Positions 7,934-16,250 of a stretch of 32,240 nt of DNA are shown here, piece by piece. Positions within the stretch are counted from its first letter, which is position 1; every line of letters begins with the position of its first letter. The notes under the pieces were generated by a model. It was not told the origin of the DNA and ran no database searches. It worked only from the letters and a program-made list of their open reading frames with translations. Source of the DNA: JAEUKA01 sp035340095 (GTDB lineage Bacteria; Myxococcota_A; Polyangia; Palsa-1104; JAEUJZ01); contig DAORGN010000032.1 of NCBI GenBank assembly GCA_035340095.1, positions 1 to 32,240 of the forward strand, in the 5' to 3' direction. The position numbers were made by a program, and so were the translations under genes.

Positions 7934-8078
7934 GCATCTGCGTCGCATTCACGACGCCATTTCACAGTTGCGCGACGGCGTTGCCTGGTGTTACCGATTG
8001 AACAGGCGACAACTCGCCCTGGCAGCAACGTTGGCTGCGCCCAGTCTCCGACTACCTTGGAAAAGAGACAAAAGGCGC

Positions 8079-8084
8079 AAGGAG
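8079..8084 (+). promoter_or_regulatory. Strong Shine-Dalgarno of ilvE
   Basis: AAGGAG sits 5 nt before the ATG at 8090. It fixes the ilvE start against an in-frame extension that would begin 102 bp upstream. Few other genes in the window have such a complete site. Confidence 0.7.
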
Positions 8085-8089
8085 CATCT

Positions 8090-9031
8090 ATGGCTCACAT
8101 TCGTCCCGAAAAACACATCTGGCTCGACGGGAAATTGGTCCCATGGAACGAGTCTCACGTTCACTTTCTGACCCACTCGCTGCACTACGGTCTGGCCGCC
8201 TTCGAGGGCATCCGGGCCTATGCACAACAGACCCCGCCGGGCACGGGTGCTATTTTCCGGCTGAGTGAGCACACCGACCGACTGTTCGATTCGTGCAAGC
8301 TGTGTCTGATCGATGTGCCGTATACCCGCGAGCAGATAAACCAAGCCTGCATCGAGACGATGCAAGCCAACGGCATGCAGGCAGCCTATCTGCGTCCACT
8401 GGTCTTTTTGGGCGACGGCTCGATGGGCCTGGGCGCGATGGACCCGCCGGTCCGCGTCGGTGTTGCTGCCTACGTTTGGGGCCGTTACCTCGGGGATGAA
8501 GGCATCGCCAAAGGCATCCGCGCCAAGATTTCATCGTATGGCCGCAACAACATGCAGGTGGGTCTGCCCAAGGGCAAAATCTGCGGTCAGTACGTCAACT
8601 CGGTGCTCGCCAAGCGCGAGGTGATAAAAGCCGGGTACGACGAAGCGATCATGCTCGATGGCAGTGGCCAGGTGGCGGAAGCGACGGGCGAAAACATCTT
8701 TGCGGTGATTCGTGGCCAGCTTGTCACCCCGCCGCTGTCGGCAGCGATCCTGGCGGGCATCACCCGCGACTCGGTGCTGACGTTGGCGCGTGACTTGGGC
8801 ATCCCGACGGTCGAAGCGCCGATCGCACGCGACCAACTGCTGCTGGCCGACGAAGTGTTCTTGACCGGCACAGCAGCGGAAGTGACGCCGGTTCGTGAGA
8901 TCGACGATCGCGCGATCGGAAATGGCAAGCCGGGTCCGATCACCACGCGGATTCAGCAGACGTTCTTTGCCGCGACAAGTGGACAGCTTCACCCGTACTC
9001 GCGCTGGCTGACGCCGATCCCAGCCACCTAA
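8090..9031 (+). CDS. ilvE: Branched-chain amino acid aminotransferase
   Basis: 313 aa, fold-type IV PLP aminotransferase. The order WLDGKLVPW, HSLHYGLAAFEGIRAY (30-44), YLRPLVFLG, KGKICGQYVNSVLAKREV, GYDEAIMLD and VAEATGENIFAV is that of IlvE. By alignment to E. coli IlvE, Lys163 is the likely PLP Schiff-base lysine and E197 the conserved Glu of the cofactor site. It interconverts leucine, isoleucine and valine with their 2-keto acids, using glutamate/2-oxoglutarate. The start is supported by AAGGAG five bases upstream. It stands alone between the hem genes and the barrel/cytochrome pair. In myxobacteria branched-chain metabolism also feeds iso-fatty acid synthesis, but nothing here ties this copy to that. 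Confidence 0.95.
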   Translation: MAHIRPEKHIWLDGKLVPWNESHVHFLTHSLHYGLAAFEGIRAYAQQTPPGTGAIFRLSEHTDRLFDSCKLCLIDVPYTREQINQACIETMQANGMQAAYLRPLVFLGDGSMGLGAMDPPVRVGVAAYVWGRYLGDEGIAKGIRAKISSYGRNNMQVGLPKGKICGQYVNSVLAKREVIKAGYDEAIMLDGSGQVAEATGENIFAVIRGQLVTPPLSAAILAGITRDSVLTLARDLGIPTVEAPIARDQLLLADEVFLTGTAAEVTPVREIDDRAIGNGKPGPITTRIQQTFFAATSGQLHPYSRWLTPIPAT

Positions 9032-9107
9032 AACCCCCCGAGCGCTGCACGCGCGAAAGGCGAAAGCCCCCCGACACAGGACGTGCTGCGACCAGATGGC
9101 GCAACAA

Positions 9108-9137
9108 TTGACCGTAAGTCGGGGATCCGCTTACGAT
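9108..9137 (+). promoter_or_regulatory. Candidate promoter with embedded dyad, upstream of the barrel/cytochrome operon
   Basis: TTGACC (9108-9113), an 18-bp spacer and TACGAT (9132-9137) resemble a sigma70 promoter. A perfect inverted repeat, CGTAAG (9113-9118) and CTTACG (9130-9135) separated by 11 bp, spans from the -35 to the -10. That is the classical place for a repressor operator. The predicted transcription start would be only a few bases before the GTG at 9147, so the mRNA would be leaderless or the true start is slightly downstream. Confidence 0.45.
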
Positions 9138-9146
9138 GTTTGAAAC

Positions 9147-10835
9147 GTGCCCCGCTCTCGAGTGCTACGTCGCCTCCGGGCGCCGAGTCTGCTTTCGCTT
9201 CTGTCGGCCTTGAGTCTGACGGCGCTGGACCCTGCCATGGGCCACGCCGCCAGCGTCCAGGTGGATTCGCAGATCGTCGGTCAACTGTATGAACTGCGCA
9301 CCGCCGATGCCGGCAGCTCGGACATGCGGCTCGTCGACCGGCGCCGACTGACGACCTACCTGGGACTGCACGTAAGCGGCCTTGGACCCAAAGATGACGA
9401 TGGGCTGCCGGGCTTTCGCAACCAGTTCGCCGTCCACTTTCAGATGCGCTTCGACGCCGACTTTGGCGACTACCTGTGCGCGATTGGGCGGACGTCATAC
9501 GGCGCACCGCTCGGCTGCCTCGGTCGCGACAAGGGCGGACGCAGCCTAAGCCCCGAGCTGTCGAACTACAAACCGGAAATTCTCGAAGGATACGTCGAAG
9601 GCCAGAGCCTGGGTGGCTGGGTGGACCTGCGGCTGGGACGACAGATCCAGTGGGATCTGTTCGATCTGCGCGGCATCGACGGACTGTGGGTGCAGGCACG
9701 GACGCCCATCTACGTCGCCGCGGAAGTGTTCGGAGGCCTGTCGCAAAACGGCACGCTACCGATCGACTCGCCGCTGTATGCGCTCGATGGGACGAGCCGC
9801 AGCGTAAATCCGAGCGTCGGCGATGAGCAGCAGCAGACCGATGCGTATCAACCGACGGTGGGCTTTGCGCTGCGTTCGTATGGACTGCGCGACGTCCAGA
9901 CCCGGCTGGCCTATCGGCGAACGTTTTCATCGACGCAGAACCTAGCGCCTGCGGGCTGCCAGACCACGCCGGGACAGACCGGCAATGCCTGCGCGCCGGG
10001 CTTTGGCACCATCGAGGAACGGCTCGCTTATTCGCTGCACGGACGCTTTTTGCAAGGCCGGCTGCAAGGCTTTGGCGGTTTTCGTTACGACTTTGTCAGC
10101 GGCAAGCTCGACGACGGGCATGCCGGTCTGCGCGCCGCACCACAGCTTGGACATTTCGTGCTGGCGGAATATCGCTACGTCGCGCCGACGTTCGATGGCG
10201 ACTCGATCTGGAACGTGTTTTCGTCGCAGCCATATCACGATGTCCGCCTGGCGTATGATGGACGGCTGCGCAGCCCAAGCGACGACAGCGGCAATCGCCG
10301 TTACGGCGAGTTCGCGCTGCATGCGCATGGCTTTGCCCGGATGTTTCAGAGCACGGAACACAAAGCCATCGGTGGACGAGGACCACTCACCGCGGCAGTC
10401 GGGGGCAGCGCCGGGGTGCGCTGGCAGCGAGGCATGGGCCAGATTCGACTCGATGCCTACGGCGACGGAGGTTACGGCGGCCTGCGCGCTGGCAGTGACT
10501 TGGCCGGACGGATCACGCTGTGGCGCAACCGCCTGGGGTTTGAAGGTCGGCTGCTGTATATGTACTTTGCCGACGACGTGCAGACCGAAAATCACAGCCA
10601 CATGATGGGCGTTCAGCTCGGCGCGCGCTGGGCGATCATAAACGGTCTTTTGCTCCACATCCTCGCCGAGAACAACGTCGATAGGTTTTACAACTCTCAG
10701 CTTCGATTGATGGCCATGCTGGACCTTAGCTACCTGCTCGGACCGGGCGGTGGCGGCATTCCGCCGGCTGGTCTTCTGCAAATGGGTCTGGGAAGCTATC
10801 CACCCCTTGGAGCGCAAGCGGGGGTGCTGCGGTGA
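9147..10835 (+). CDS. Outer-membrane beta-barrel protein, partner of the multiheme cytochrome
   Basis: 562 aa with an N-terminal signal peptide (arginine-rich start, hydrophobic SLLSLLSALSLTAL, cleavage around GHAAS). The mature part is rich in alternating aromatic/polar strands ending in Tyr/Phe, such as QFAVHFQMRFDADFGDYLC, WVDLRLGRQIQWDLFDLRG and GFRYDFVSG, and looks like a large porin-type barrel. I do not recognise a named family. The gene overlaps the following 13-CxxCH cytochrome gene by four bases (GTGA), so they are translated together. In Shewanella MtrAB and Geobacter Pcc systems, a barrel sheathes a multiheme cytochrome to carry electrons across the outer membrane; that role here is inference. 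The start is GTG; another in-frame GTG at 9162 would still leave a full signal peptide. Confidence 0.75.
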   Translation: MPRSRVLRRLRAPSLLSLLSALSLTALDPAMGHAASVQVDSQIVGQLYELRTADAGSSDMRLVDRRRLTTYLGLHVSGLGPKDDDGLPGFRNQFAVHFQMRFDADFGDYLCAIGRTSYGAPLGCLGRDKGGRSLSPELSNYKPEILEGYVEGQSLGGWVDLRLGRQIQWDLFDLRGIDGLWVQARTPIYVAAEVFGGLSQNGTLPIDSPLYALDGTSRSVNPSVGDEQQQTDAYQPTVGFALRSYGLRDVQTRLAYRRTFSSTQNLAPAGCQTTPGQTGNACAPGFGTIEERLAYSLHGRFLQGRLQGFGGFRYDFVSGKLDDGHAGLRAAPQLGHFVLAEYRYVAPTFDGDSIWNVFSSQPYHDVRLAYDGRLRSPSDDSGNRRYGEFALHAHGFARMFQSTEHKAIGGRGPLTAAVGGSAGVRWQRGMGQIRLDAYGDGGYGGLRAGSDLAGRITLWRNRLGFEGRLLYMYFADDVQTENHSHMMGVQLGARWAIINGLLLHILAENNVDRFYNSQLRLMAMLDLSYLLGPGGGGIPPAGLLQMGLGSYPPLGAQAGVLR

Positions 10836-12367
10836 AGATGCCTTGCTTTGATCACAAATCGGCCCGCGCTGCCGTGTGGCTGACCATCCTTTTCGGGGTG
10901 TGGTCCGCGTCAGCAGCCCCAAACCAAAAGCCCGCCGCAGGTTCATCGCCCGCGGCAGTGGCGGCTGGCGCAGAGACAACCGTGACGCCGCCGGCCCCAC
11001 CGCCGGCTCCGCCGAGTCCAGACGACGAACAAACCAAGGCGCAGAGTATCAAGCTGGAGCAGCTTCTGAGCGTGAAGAACCTGCCCCCCGCCGAGGCTGT
11101 GAGCCGGGGCGAGCGATCGCGGGTGATCTACCCCGACCAAACGATTCCGCTGCGCTTTTCGCACAAGAATCACCTGGCCAAAGACATCGCCTGCGATAGC
11201 TGCCACCAAGCCGCGCTCACGTCGGTGAGTGCCAAAGATCGGCTGCTGCCGACCGAAGAAGACTGCGCGGTGTGCCACCCCATCGATCGCGCCGATCCTT
11301 ATAAGAAAACCAGTGCGGCCCCGGCGACGTGCGCGACCTGCCACGTCGGCGTTCCGAGCGCCGCTGCGCCGGGCACGCCCGCACCAGGCAAAGACTTCGA
11401 AGCGCTGGTGCCGCGGGTCGTGATTCCCGATCCGAACCTCAAGTTCAATCACAAGCAGCACCTCGACAAGCAGATCCCGTGTTCGAGCTGTCACGGCGAC
11501 TTGTCGAAAGTGGATCTGGCGACGCGGGCCCAGCTACCGACGATGGCGCAGTGCCTGGGCTGCCATGACAACCGGATGCCGTCGAGCACCAAAGCACAGG
11601 CACAACGCCCCACAACGAGCCCGGCACAGGTCGAAAACAAAGCCGGTCTGCTGGGCGGACGGGTATCCCGCGGTCCAAGCCCGCGCTGCGGCACTTGTCA
11701 CCTGCAACAGTCGGATGGTCTTTTGGCGACGCGCTTCCCAAGCGGCGTGCTGGCACCCTCGGGACTTTTGCGCGGGGATGTCCACGGGATGGACTGGAAG
11801 GGAAACCACCGTCAGCCAGCGCTAAACGATCCAGAGTATTGTGCGACGTGCCACAGCCAGGCGTGGTGTCAGTCGTGCCACAACGGCGTGGTCAGGCCGC
11901 TTGATCTGCATGGCGGCGACTATGTAAATCGTCACACGATCGAAGCGCGGCGCAACCAGCCCGACTGCGGATCATGTCACCGTCGCCAGACGTTCTGCCT
12001 GGGCTGTCACGAGCGGCTTGGCGTGGTATCGCACAGCTCGCTTTTGACCAGTCCGCCGGTCAGCGCGTTTTCCCCTGGCACTTCCCGCCGTTTCCACCCC
12101 GATGGCTGGTCCAGTCCGACGGCAGGCCCTTCGCACCATGCGTGGGAAGCGCAGCGCAACCTGCGGACCTGTACGTCGTGCCATCGCGAAGAGACCTGCA
12201 TCGACTGCCACAGCGCGCAGCCAGGCGGACGCTATTCCACCGGCAAAAGTCCACACGGTCAGGAGTGGCTCAGCTCGGGTCGCTGCCAGTCGATTCAGTC
12301 GCGCAATGCGCGGGTCTGCCTCAAGTGCCACCGCGACGGTTCGCCGCAGCTTCAGTGCGTAAACTGA
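10832..12367 (+). CDS. Exported multiheme cytochrome c, 13 CxxCH motifs
   Basis: 511 aa. A signal peptide (residues ~11-29) directs export. A Pro/Ala-rich linker (30-65) follows, then 13 CxxCH haem-attachment motifs starting at residues 121, 145, 167, 217, 241, 286, 337, 346, 379, 389, 447, 456 and 496. Two segments with the pattern F-H-KxHL-K-I-C-SCH (109-125 and 205-221) are internal repeats of cytochrome c7/c3 type, with upstream His residues as distal ligands. It should be periplasmic or outer-membrane-associated and pass electrons along a haem chain. There is no lipobox. GTG start at 10832, overlapping the barrel gene by four bases; one mRNA is likely. It ends 7 bp before the convergent lipoprotein gene. 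The electron donor and acceptor are not shown by sequence. Confidence 0.92.
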   Translation: MKMPCFDHKSARAAVWLTILFGVWSASAAPNQKPAAGSSPAAVAAGAETTVTPPAPPPAPPSPDDEQTKAQSIKLEQLLSVKNLPPAEAVSRGERSRVIYPDQTIPLRFSHKNHLAKDIACDSCHQAALTSVSAKDRLLPTEEDCAVCHPIDRADPYKKTSAAPATCATCHVGVPSAAAPGTPAPGKDFEALVPRVVIPDPNLKFNHKQHLDKQIPCSSCHGDLSKVDLATRAQLPTMAQCLGCHDNRMPSSTKAQAQRPTTSPAQVENKAGLLGGRVSRGPSPRCGTCHLQQSDGLLATRFPSGVLAPSGLLRGDVHGMDWKGNHRQPALNDPEYCATCHSQAWCQSCHNGVVRPLDLHGGDYVNRHTIEARRNQPDCGSCHRRQTFCLGCHERLGVVSHSSLLTSPPVSAFSPGTSRRFHPDGWSSPTAGPSHHAWEAQRNLRTCTSCHREETCIDCHSAQPGGRYSTGKSPHGQEWLSSGRCQSIQSRNARVCLKCHRDGSPQLQCVN

Positions 12368-12374
12368 CCCGCGG

Positions 12375-12926
12375 CTACTTTCCGACGCCCAGCTTGACCA
12401 GCTTGGAGAGGATTTTTTCGCAGGCGTGATCATCGCAGCGGGTAATTTGGATCTGACCGCCTTCAATCACGGTGCGGATCTTGTGACAGCTCATCACCTC
12501 GCCATCCAGCAAAAGGGCGATTCGCTGGCCCAGGTGTGCCCGCGTAAAGTCGGCAAGCGGCTTCACATACGCATCGGCGAGCGCCACCCCGACGAGCAGC
12601 CTGCCATCTTGCTGGCGCTGCGACTCTGGCGCTTTGCTCAAAATGAGCGGAATGAAGTCCTTGGTATCGACGGTAACGAAGGTCACAGGGTCGGTCGATG
12701 CACTATCGGCCAGCTTTGGATCGTAGCGGATTGATCGCTGACCGCTCGGCAGGTTCGCTGGTGGCGCATCGAGCGGATCCCCGATGGCTGGATAGATCCC
12801 GTTTGGCAGTTGGGTCTCGCTTTTCGACGAGCTTTTGCCAAGACAGGATGCCGAAAGCGGCAGCGTGCAGAGAATCCCCAGCAGACTTCGACGCGAGAGC
12901 GGAGCAGACTTTTGCGGAGTGGGCAT
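12375..12926 (-). CDS. Lipoprotein with a SecD P1-head-like domain
   Basis: 183 aa. The N-terminus carries two arginines (RR 12-13), a hydrophobic stretch and the lipobox LSASC with Cys28, so it is probably an exported lipoprotein. Residues ~110-165 (VGVALADAYVKPLADFTRAH, then IALLLDGEVMSCHKIRTVI and EGGQIQIT) follow the pattern of the SecD/SecDF P1 head domain, which has ALVLDG-V-S-P-I-I-GG-I. In SecDF that domain helps pull proteins through the translocon, but no membrane domain is present here. ATG at 12926 was chosen because it gives a compact signal peptide. It is divergent from fdhD and convergent with the cytochrome gene. The function is unknown; the domain call is by pattern only. Confidence 0.65.
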   Translation of the reverse strand: MPTPQKSAPLSRRSLLGILCTLPLSASCLGKSSSKSETQLPNGIYPAIGDPLDAPPANLPSGQRSIRYDPKLADSASTDPVTFVTVDTKDFIPLILSKAPESQRQQDGRLLVGVALADAYVKPLADFTRAHLGQRIALLLDGEVMSCHKIRTVIEGGQIQITRCDDHACEKILSKLVKLGVGK

Positions 12927-12990
12927 TGTTATTAGCTGCGCATGGGTCGGCGTCCAGGCAAGCGGCGCGGACAAAAACCCGCACGACTTC

Positions 12991-13020
12991 TCGCTTGTCA
13001 CATTTGTCCGTCGCTTGTCG
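12991..13020. promoter_or_regulatory. Repeated TTGTC / TCGCTTGTC motif upstream of fdhD
   Basis: TCGCTTGTC occurs at 12991-12999 and again at 13011-13019, exactly 20 bp apart, with a third TTGTC between them (13004-13008). The spacing of about two helical turns in the divergent intergenic region between the lipoprotein gene and fdhD fits a regulator-binding site. It could also be chance. Confidence 0.25.
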
Positions 13021-13047
13021 AACCTGCGGAAGTATTCTGGGCGCTAG

Positions 13048-14001
13048 ATGGCGCGACGTACCCAGACCACCCCAGTATTTCACCTTGACGGAGACGTGAT
13101 CTCAGAACGGCAGGAAGTACTTTGCGTGGAATCGCCGCTGCAAATTTTGGTTCGCCATGGTGCCCAAGGCAGTCCGCAGCCGCTGACGATCACGATGCGC
13201 ACGCCAGCAGAGACGCGGATACAGCGGGATGAAGACGATGCCGACCTGGCGCTCGGTTTTCTGGTCGGTGAAGGAATCATCCACAGTCCTTCTGAAGTGC
13301 TGGCGGTCGAGAGTCCGCAAGGGGACGACAGCGTACTTGTGACACTCGCCCAGTCGGTCCGCCTGCCCACCGCACGACTTGAGCGGAGTTTTTTTTCGAC
13401 GAGTGCCTGTGGCGTCTGCGGAAAAAGCACGCTCGCCGGTCTGGCTGCCGAACCCCAAGAGCCCGTGCAGCCGCAGATCCCGCAGATCGCGGCGTCGGAC
13501 CTGTTTTCTCTGCCAGAGATCGTGCGCCAAGCCCAGTCGACGTTTGAACGGACCGGGGGACTTCACGCTGCGGCCCTGTTTGATGAACGGCTCCAGCTTG
13601 TTGCGCTGCGCGAAGATGTCGGTCGCCACAATGCGGTCGACAAGCTGATTGGATCGCGGCTGCGGGTCGGGGCCCTGCCGCTGCACGGGCATCTGCTGGT
13701 GGTGTCGGGACGCGCCAGCTTTGAGCTTGTGCAAAAAGCCCGCATGGCCTGCATTCCGATCTTTGTCGCGATTGGCGCACCATCGAGCTTGGCGACCGAA
13801 GTGGCGAAGCAAGCGGGCATGACGCTGGTGGCTTTTTTGCGCCAGAAGAAACTGAACGTCTATTGTGGCGTCGAGCGGCTGCGCAAAGGTAACGCGCCGC
13901 TTGTGCAAGACCCAGAACCAGACAAAGAGGATGATGAGGCATGTCGACTTCCCCCGTCCCCCCAACCGGGGCGCAGACTCCCGATGATTCAAGCCAAGTA
14001 A
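13048..14001 (+). CDS. fdhD: Formate dehydrogenase accessory sulfurtransferase FdhD
   Basis: 317 aa. The FdhD hallmarks are present: ESPLQILVRHG near the N-terminus, DLALGFLVGEGII (66-78), the sulfur-carrying CGVCGK motif (Cys121 and Cys124), GGLHAAALFD, and REDVGRHNAVDKLIG followed by VVSGRASFELVQKA. FdhD takes sulfur from a cysteine desulfurase and inserts it into the bis-MGD molybdenum cofactor of formate dehydrogenases. The last ~20 codons overlap the start of the downstream molybdenum oxidoreductase by 61 bp, in another frame. That tail (after residue ~290) is charged and poorly conserved-looking, so it may be an add-on created by the overlap. The pair makes a coherent enzyme plus maturation unit. 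Confidence 0.94.
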   Translation: MARRTQTTPVFHLDGDVISERQEVLCVESPLQILVRHGAQGSPQPLTITMRTPAETRIQRDEDDADLALGFLVGEGIIHSPSEVLAVESPQGDDSVLVTLAQSVRLPTARLERSFFSTSACGVCGKSTLAGLAAEPQEPVQPQIPQIAASDLFSLPEIVRQAQSTFERTGGLHAAALFDERLQLVALREDVGRHNAVDKLIGSRLRVGALPLHGHLLVVSGRASFELVQKARMACIPIFVAIGAPSSLATEVAKQAGMTLVAFLRQKKLNVYCGVERLRKGNAPLVQDPEPDKEDDEACRLPPSPQPGRRLPMIQAK

Positions 14002-16250
14002 AGCTTGGCGATCGGGCCGCGCAAGCTGGCGGTGCCGCATCCATTGTGTCGACGCTGCACGAGCTTCGGCGCAATGACACGGGAGTGGTCCGCGGCGTGC
14101 GAACGCTCTTGGCGCTAAACCAACCGGAAGGCGTCGACTGTCCAGGCTGCGCGTGGCCGGAAGCGGCAGGCGAACGCGGCGAAATCGAGTTCTGTGAAAA
14201 CGGTGCCAAAGCGATCGCTTGGGAAACCACCCGTCGGCGCATTGATGCAGCGTTCTTTGCAAAACACAGCCTGGCGGATCTGGCCGCACAGAGTGACTAC
14301 GCCATTGGACAGCTTGGCCGCCTGGTCGAGCCGATGTACCTAAGACCGGGCGCGACCCACTACGAACCGATCGGGTGGGACGATGCCTATGCACTTATCG
14401 CGAAAGAGGCACACGCGCTTTCTTCCCCCGATGAAGCAGCGTTTTACACGTCGGGACGGACCAGCAACGAAGCGGCGTATCTGTTCCAGTTGTTTGTCCG
14501 CCAGCTTGGCACAAACAACCTGCCAGACTGCGCAAACCTGTGTCACGAATCGAGCGGCGTCGCGCTCAAGGAAACGGTAGGCGTCGGCAAAGGAACCGTG
14601 CAGCTTGACGATTTTGAGCAGGCCGACGCGATCTTTTTGCTGGGTCAAAATCCGGGGACAAACCATCCGCGGATGATGGCGCAGCTACAAAAAGCGGCGC
14701 AGCGAGGCTGTGAAATCGTCGCGGTGAATCCGCTTCCGGAAGCGGCGCTTCTGCGCTTTTCCCATCCCCAGCATGCGACGGAGCTTCTGCTGGGTGGATC
14801 GCCGATTACGAGCCTGTTTCTGCCTGTCAAAATTGATGGGGATGCGGCGCTCCTCAAAGGGATCATGAAGGAGCTTCTGTCCGAAGAGCGCGCACGTCCG
14901 GGCAAAGTCTTCGATTGGGAATTTGTCCGATCGCACACCCAGGGAATCGAAGCGCTGCTCGATGATCTGGATGCGACATCTTGGGAAGATGTTTGCGCGG
15001 ACAGCGGGCTGCCACGGAACGTGATTCGCCAGGCTGCCGAAGTCTGCCTTTCGGCGCGGCGGATCATCGCCTGCTGGGCCATGGGACTGACCCAGCACAA
15101 AGCGGCGGTGGCGACGATTCAGCAGGTCGTAAACCTTCTGCTTCTGGGAGGTCACATCGGTCGACCAGGAGCGGGTCTTTGTCCAGTGCGCGGGCACTCG
15201 AATGTGCAGGGGGATCGGACCATGGGAATCACGCCCAAAGTCGATCCAGAATTCCTTGGCCGGATGGAGCAGCGCTATCAGTTCGTCGGCCCGAAAACAC
15301 CGGGGCTCGATTCGGTGGGGACCATCGAAGCGATGGCCAAGGGACAGATTCGCTTGTTTGTCTCTCTGGGCGGAAATTTCCTGTCGGCCAATCCTGATAC
15401 AGAGTTCACAGCGAGGGCGCTTGGCCGCTGCAAGCTGTCGGTACACATATCGACCAAGCTGCACCGCGGACATCTTTTGCCAGGCGGTGCGTCACTTATC
15501 CTGCCGTGCCTTGGTCGCACCGAACAGGATGAACAAAAGAGTGGTCCGCAGTTTGTCACCGTCGAAAATTCAATGAGCGTAGTCCACCGAACGCAGGGAG
15601 TCCTAAGCCCAGCATCGGACAAGCTGCGCAGCGAAGTGGCAATTGTCTGTGAAATGGCGCAACAAGTGCTCGGCAGTCGCAGCGTGGTGCCGTGGTTGCG
15701 TCTGCGCGACAACTACGATCTGATCCGCGATGAGATCGAAGCGACCGTCTTGGGCTTTTCCCATTTCAACGAGCGCGTCCGCAGCGGGGATGGTTTTGTG
15801 CTACCAAACGGAGCGCGCAATCGCAGCTTTGCCACGCCGGAAGGCCGGGCTCAGTTTACCGTCGCGCCCCTTCCCAAACACGAGCTTTCCGACGGGCAGC
15901 TCCTGATGATGACGATCCGGACGCACGATCAGTTCAACACCACGATTTATGGATTAAACGATCGGTATCGTGGTGTGTTCGGCGGTCGGCGCGTCATCTT
16001 GATGAATCAAGAGGACATGGCAGAGCGCGGTCTGTCGGCTCAAATGCTCGTCGATCTGACCAGTCATTTTGGCAACGAGACGCGGGTGGCGCGGCGTTTT
16101 GTGGTGGTTCCCTATGCGATTCCGCGCGGCTGCACGGCGACCTATTTCCCAGAGACCAATGTCCTGGTTCCACTGCAGAGTCGCGCGGACAAAAGCCGCA
16201 CACCAACATCCAAGTCTGTGGTCATCACCGTCGCCAAGAGCGAAAACTAG
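13941..16250 (+). CDS. FdhF/YdeP-type molybdopterin oxidoreductase (formate dehydrogenase-like alpha subunit)
   Basis: 769 aa. LNQPEGVDCPGCAWPE (59-74) is the hallmark of the YdeP branch of bis-MGD oxidoreductases. Next come FYTSGRTSNEAAY (168-180), LGQNPGTNHPRMM, and the Mo-cofactor binding blocks GRPGAGLCPVRGHSNVQGDR and FVSLGGNFLSANPD. In TNNLPDCANLCHESSGVAL, Cys201-His202 align with the Sec140-His141 pair of E. coli FdhF, so Cys is the likely Mo ligand. The usual four-Cys N-terminal 4Fe-4S motif is not evident; only CPGC is seen. It probably oxidises formate or a related small substrate in the cytoplasm. No beta or gamma subunit gene is adjacent. The ATG at 13941 lies within the fdhD end, preceded by GAGG, and no better start exists before the first motif. 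Confidence 0.9.
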   Translation: MSTSPVPPTGAQTPDDSSQVKLGDRAAQAGGAASIVSTLHELRRNDTGVVRGVRTLLALNQPEGVDCPGCAWPEAAGERGEIEFCENGAKAIAWETTRRRIDAAFFAKHSLADLAAQSDYAIGQLGRLVEPMYLRPGATHYEPIGWDDAYALIAKEAHALSSPDEAAFYTSGRTSNEAAYLFQLFVRQLGTNNLPDCANLCHESSGVALKETVGVGKGTVQLDDFEQADAIFLLGQNPGTNHPRMMAQLQKAAQRGCEIVAVNPLPEAALLRFSHPQHATELLLGGSPITSLFLPVKIDGDAALLKGIMKELLSEERARPGKVFDWEFVRSHTQGIEALLDDLDATSWEDVCADSGLPRNVIRQAAEVCLSARRIIACWAMGLTQHKAAVATIQQVVNLLLLGGHIGRPGAGLCPVRGHSNVQGDRTMGITPKVDPEFLGRMEQRYQFVGPKTPGLDSVGTIEAMAKGQIRLFVSLGGNFLSANPDTEFTARALGRCKLSVHISTKLHRGHLLPGGASLILPCLGRTEQDEQKSGPQFVTVENSMSVVHRTQGVLSPASDKLRSEVAIVCEMAQQVLGSRSVVPWLRLRDNYDLIRDEIEATVLGFSHFNERVRSGDGFVLPNGARNRSFATPEGRAQFTVAPLPKHELSDGQLLMMTIRTHDQFNTTIYGLNDRYRGVFGGRRVILMNQEDMAERGLSAQMLVDLTSHFGNETRVARRFVVVPYAIPRGCTATYFPETNVLVPLQSRADKSRTPTSKSVVITVAKSEN

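Noticed and set aside
9942..11000. Minus-strand open frame of 352 codons
   Set aside because: Antisense to the barrel and cytochrome genes, with no recognisable domain.
13102..14394. Minus-strand open frame of 430 codons
   Set aside because: Antisense to fdhD and the Mo enzyme, with Arg/His/Pro-rich composition typical of shadows.
14541..14546. Selenocysteine at the Mo-ligand position
   Set aside because: The codon at the FdhF Sec140 equivalent is TGT (Cys201), not TGA, and no SECIS element is needed.
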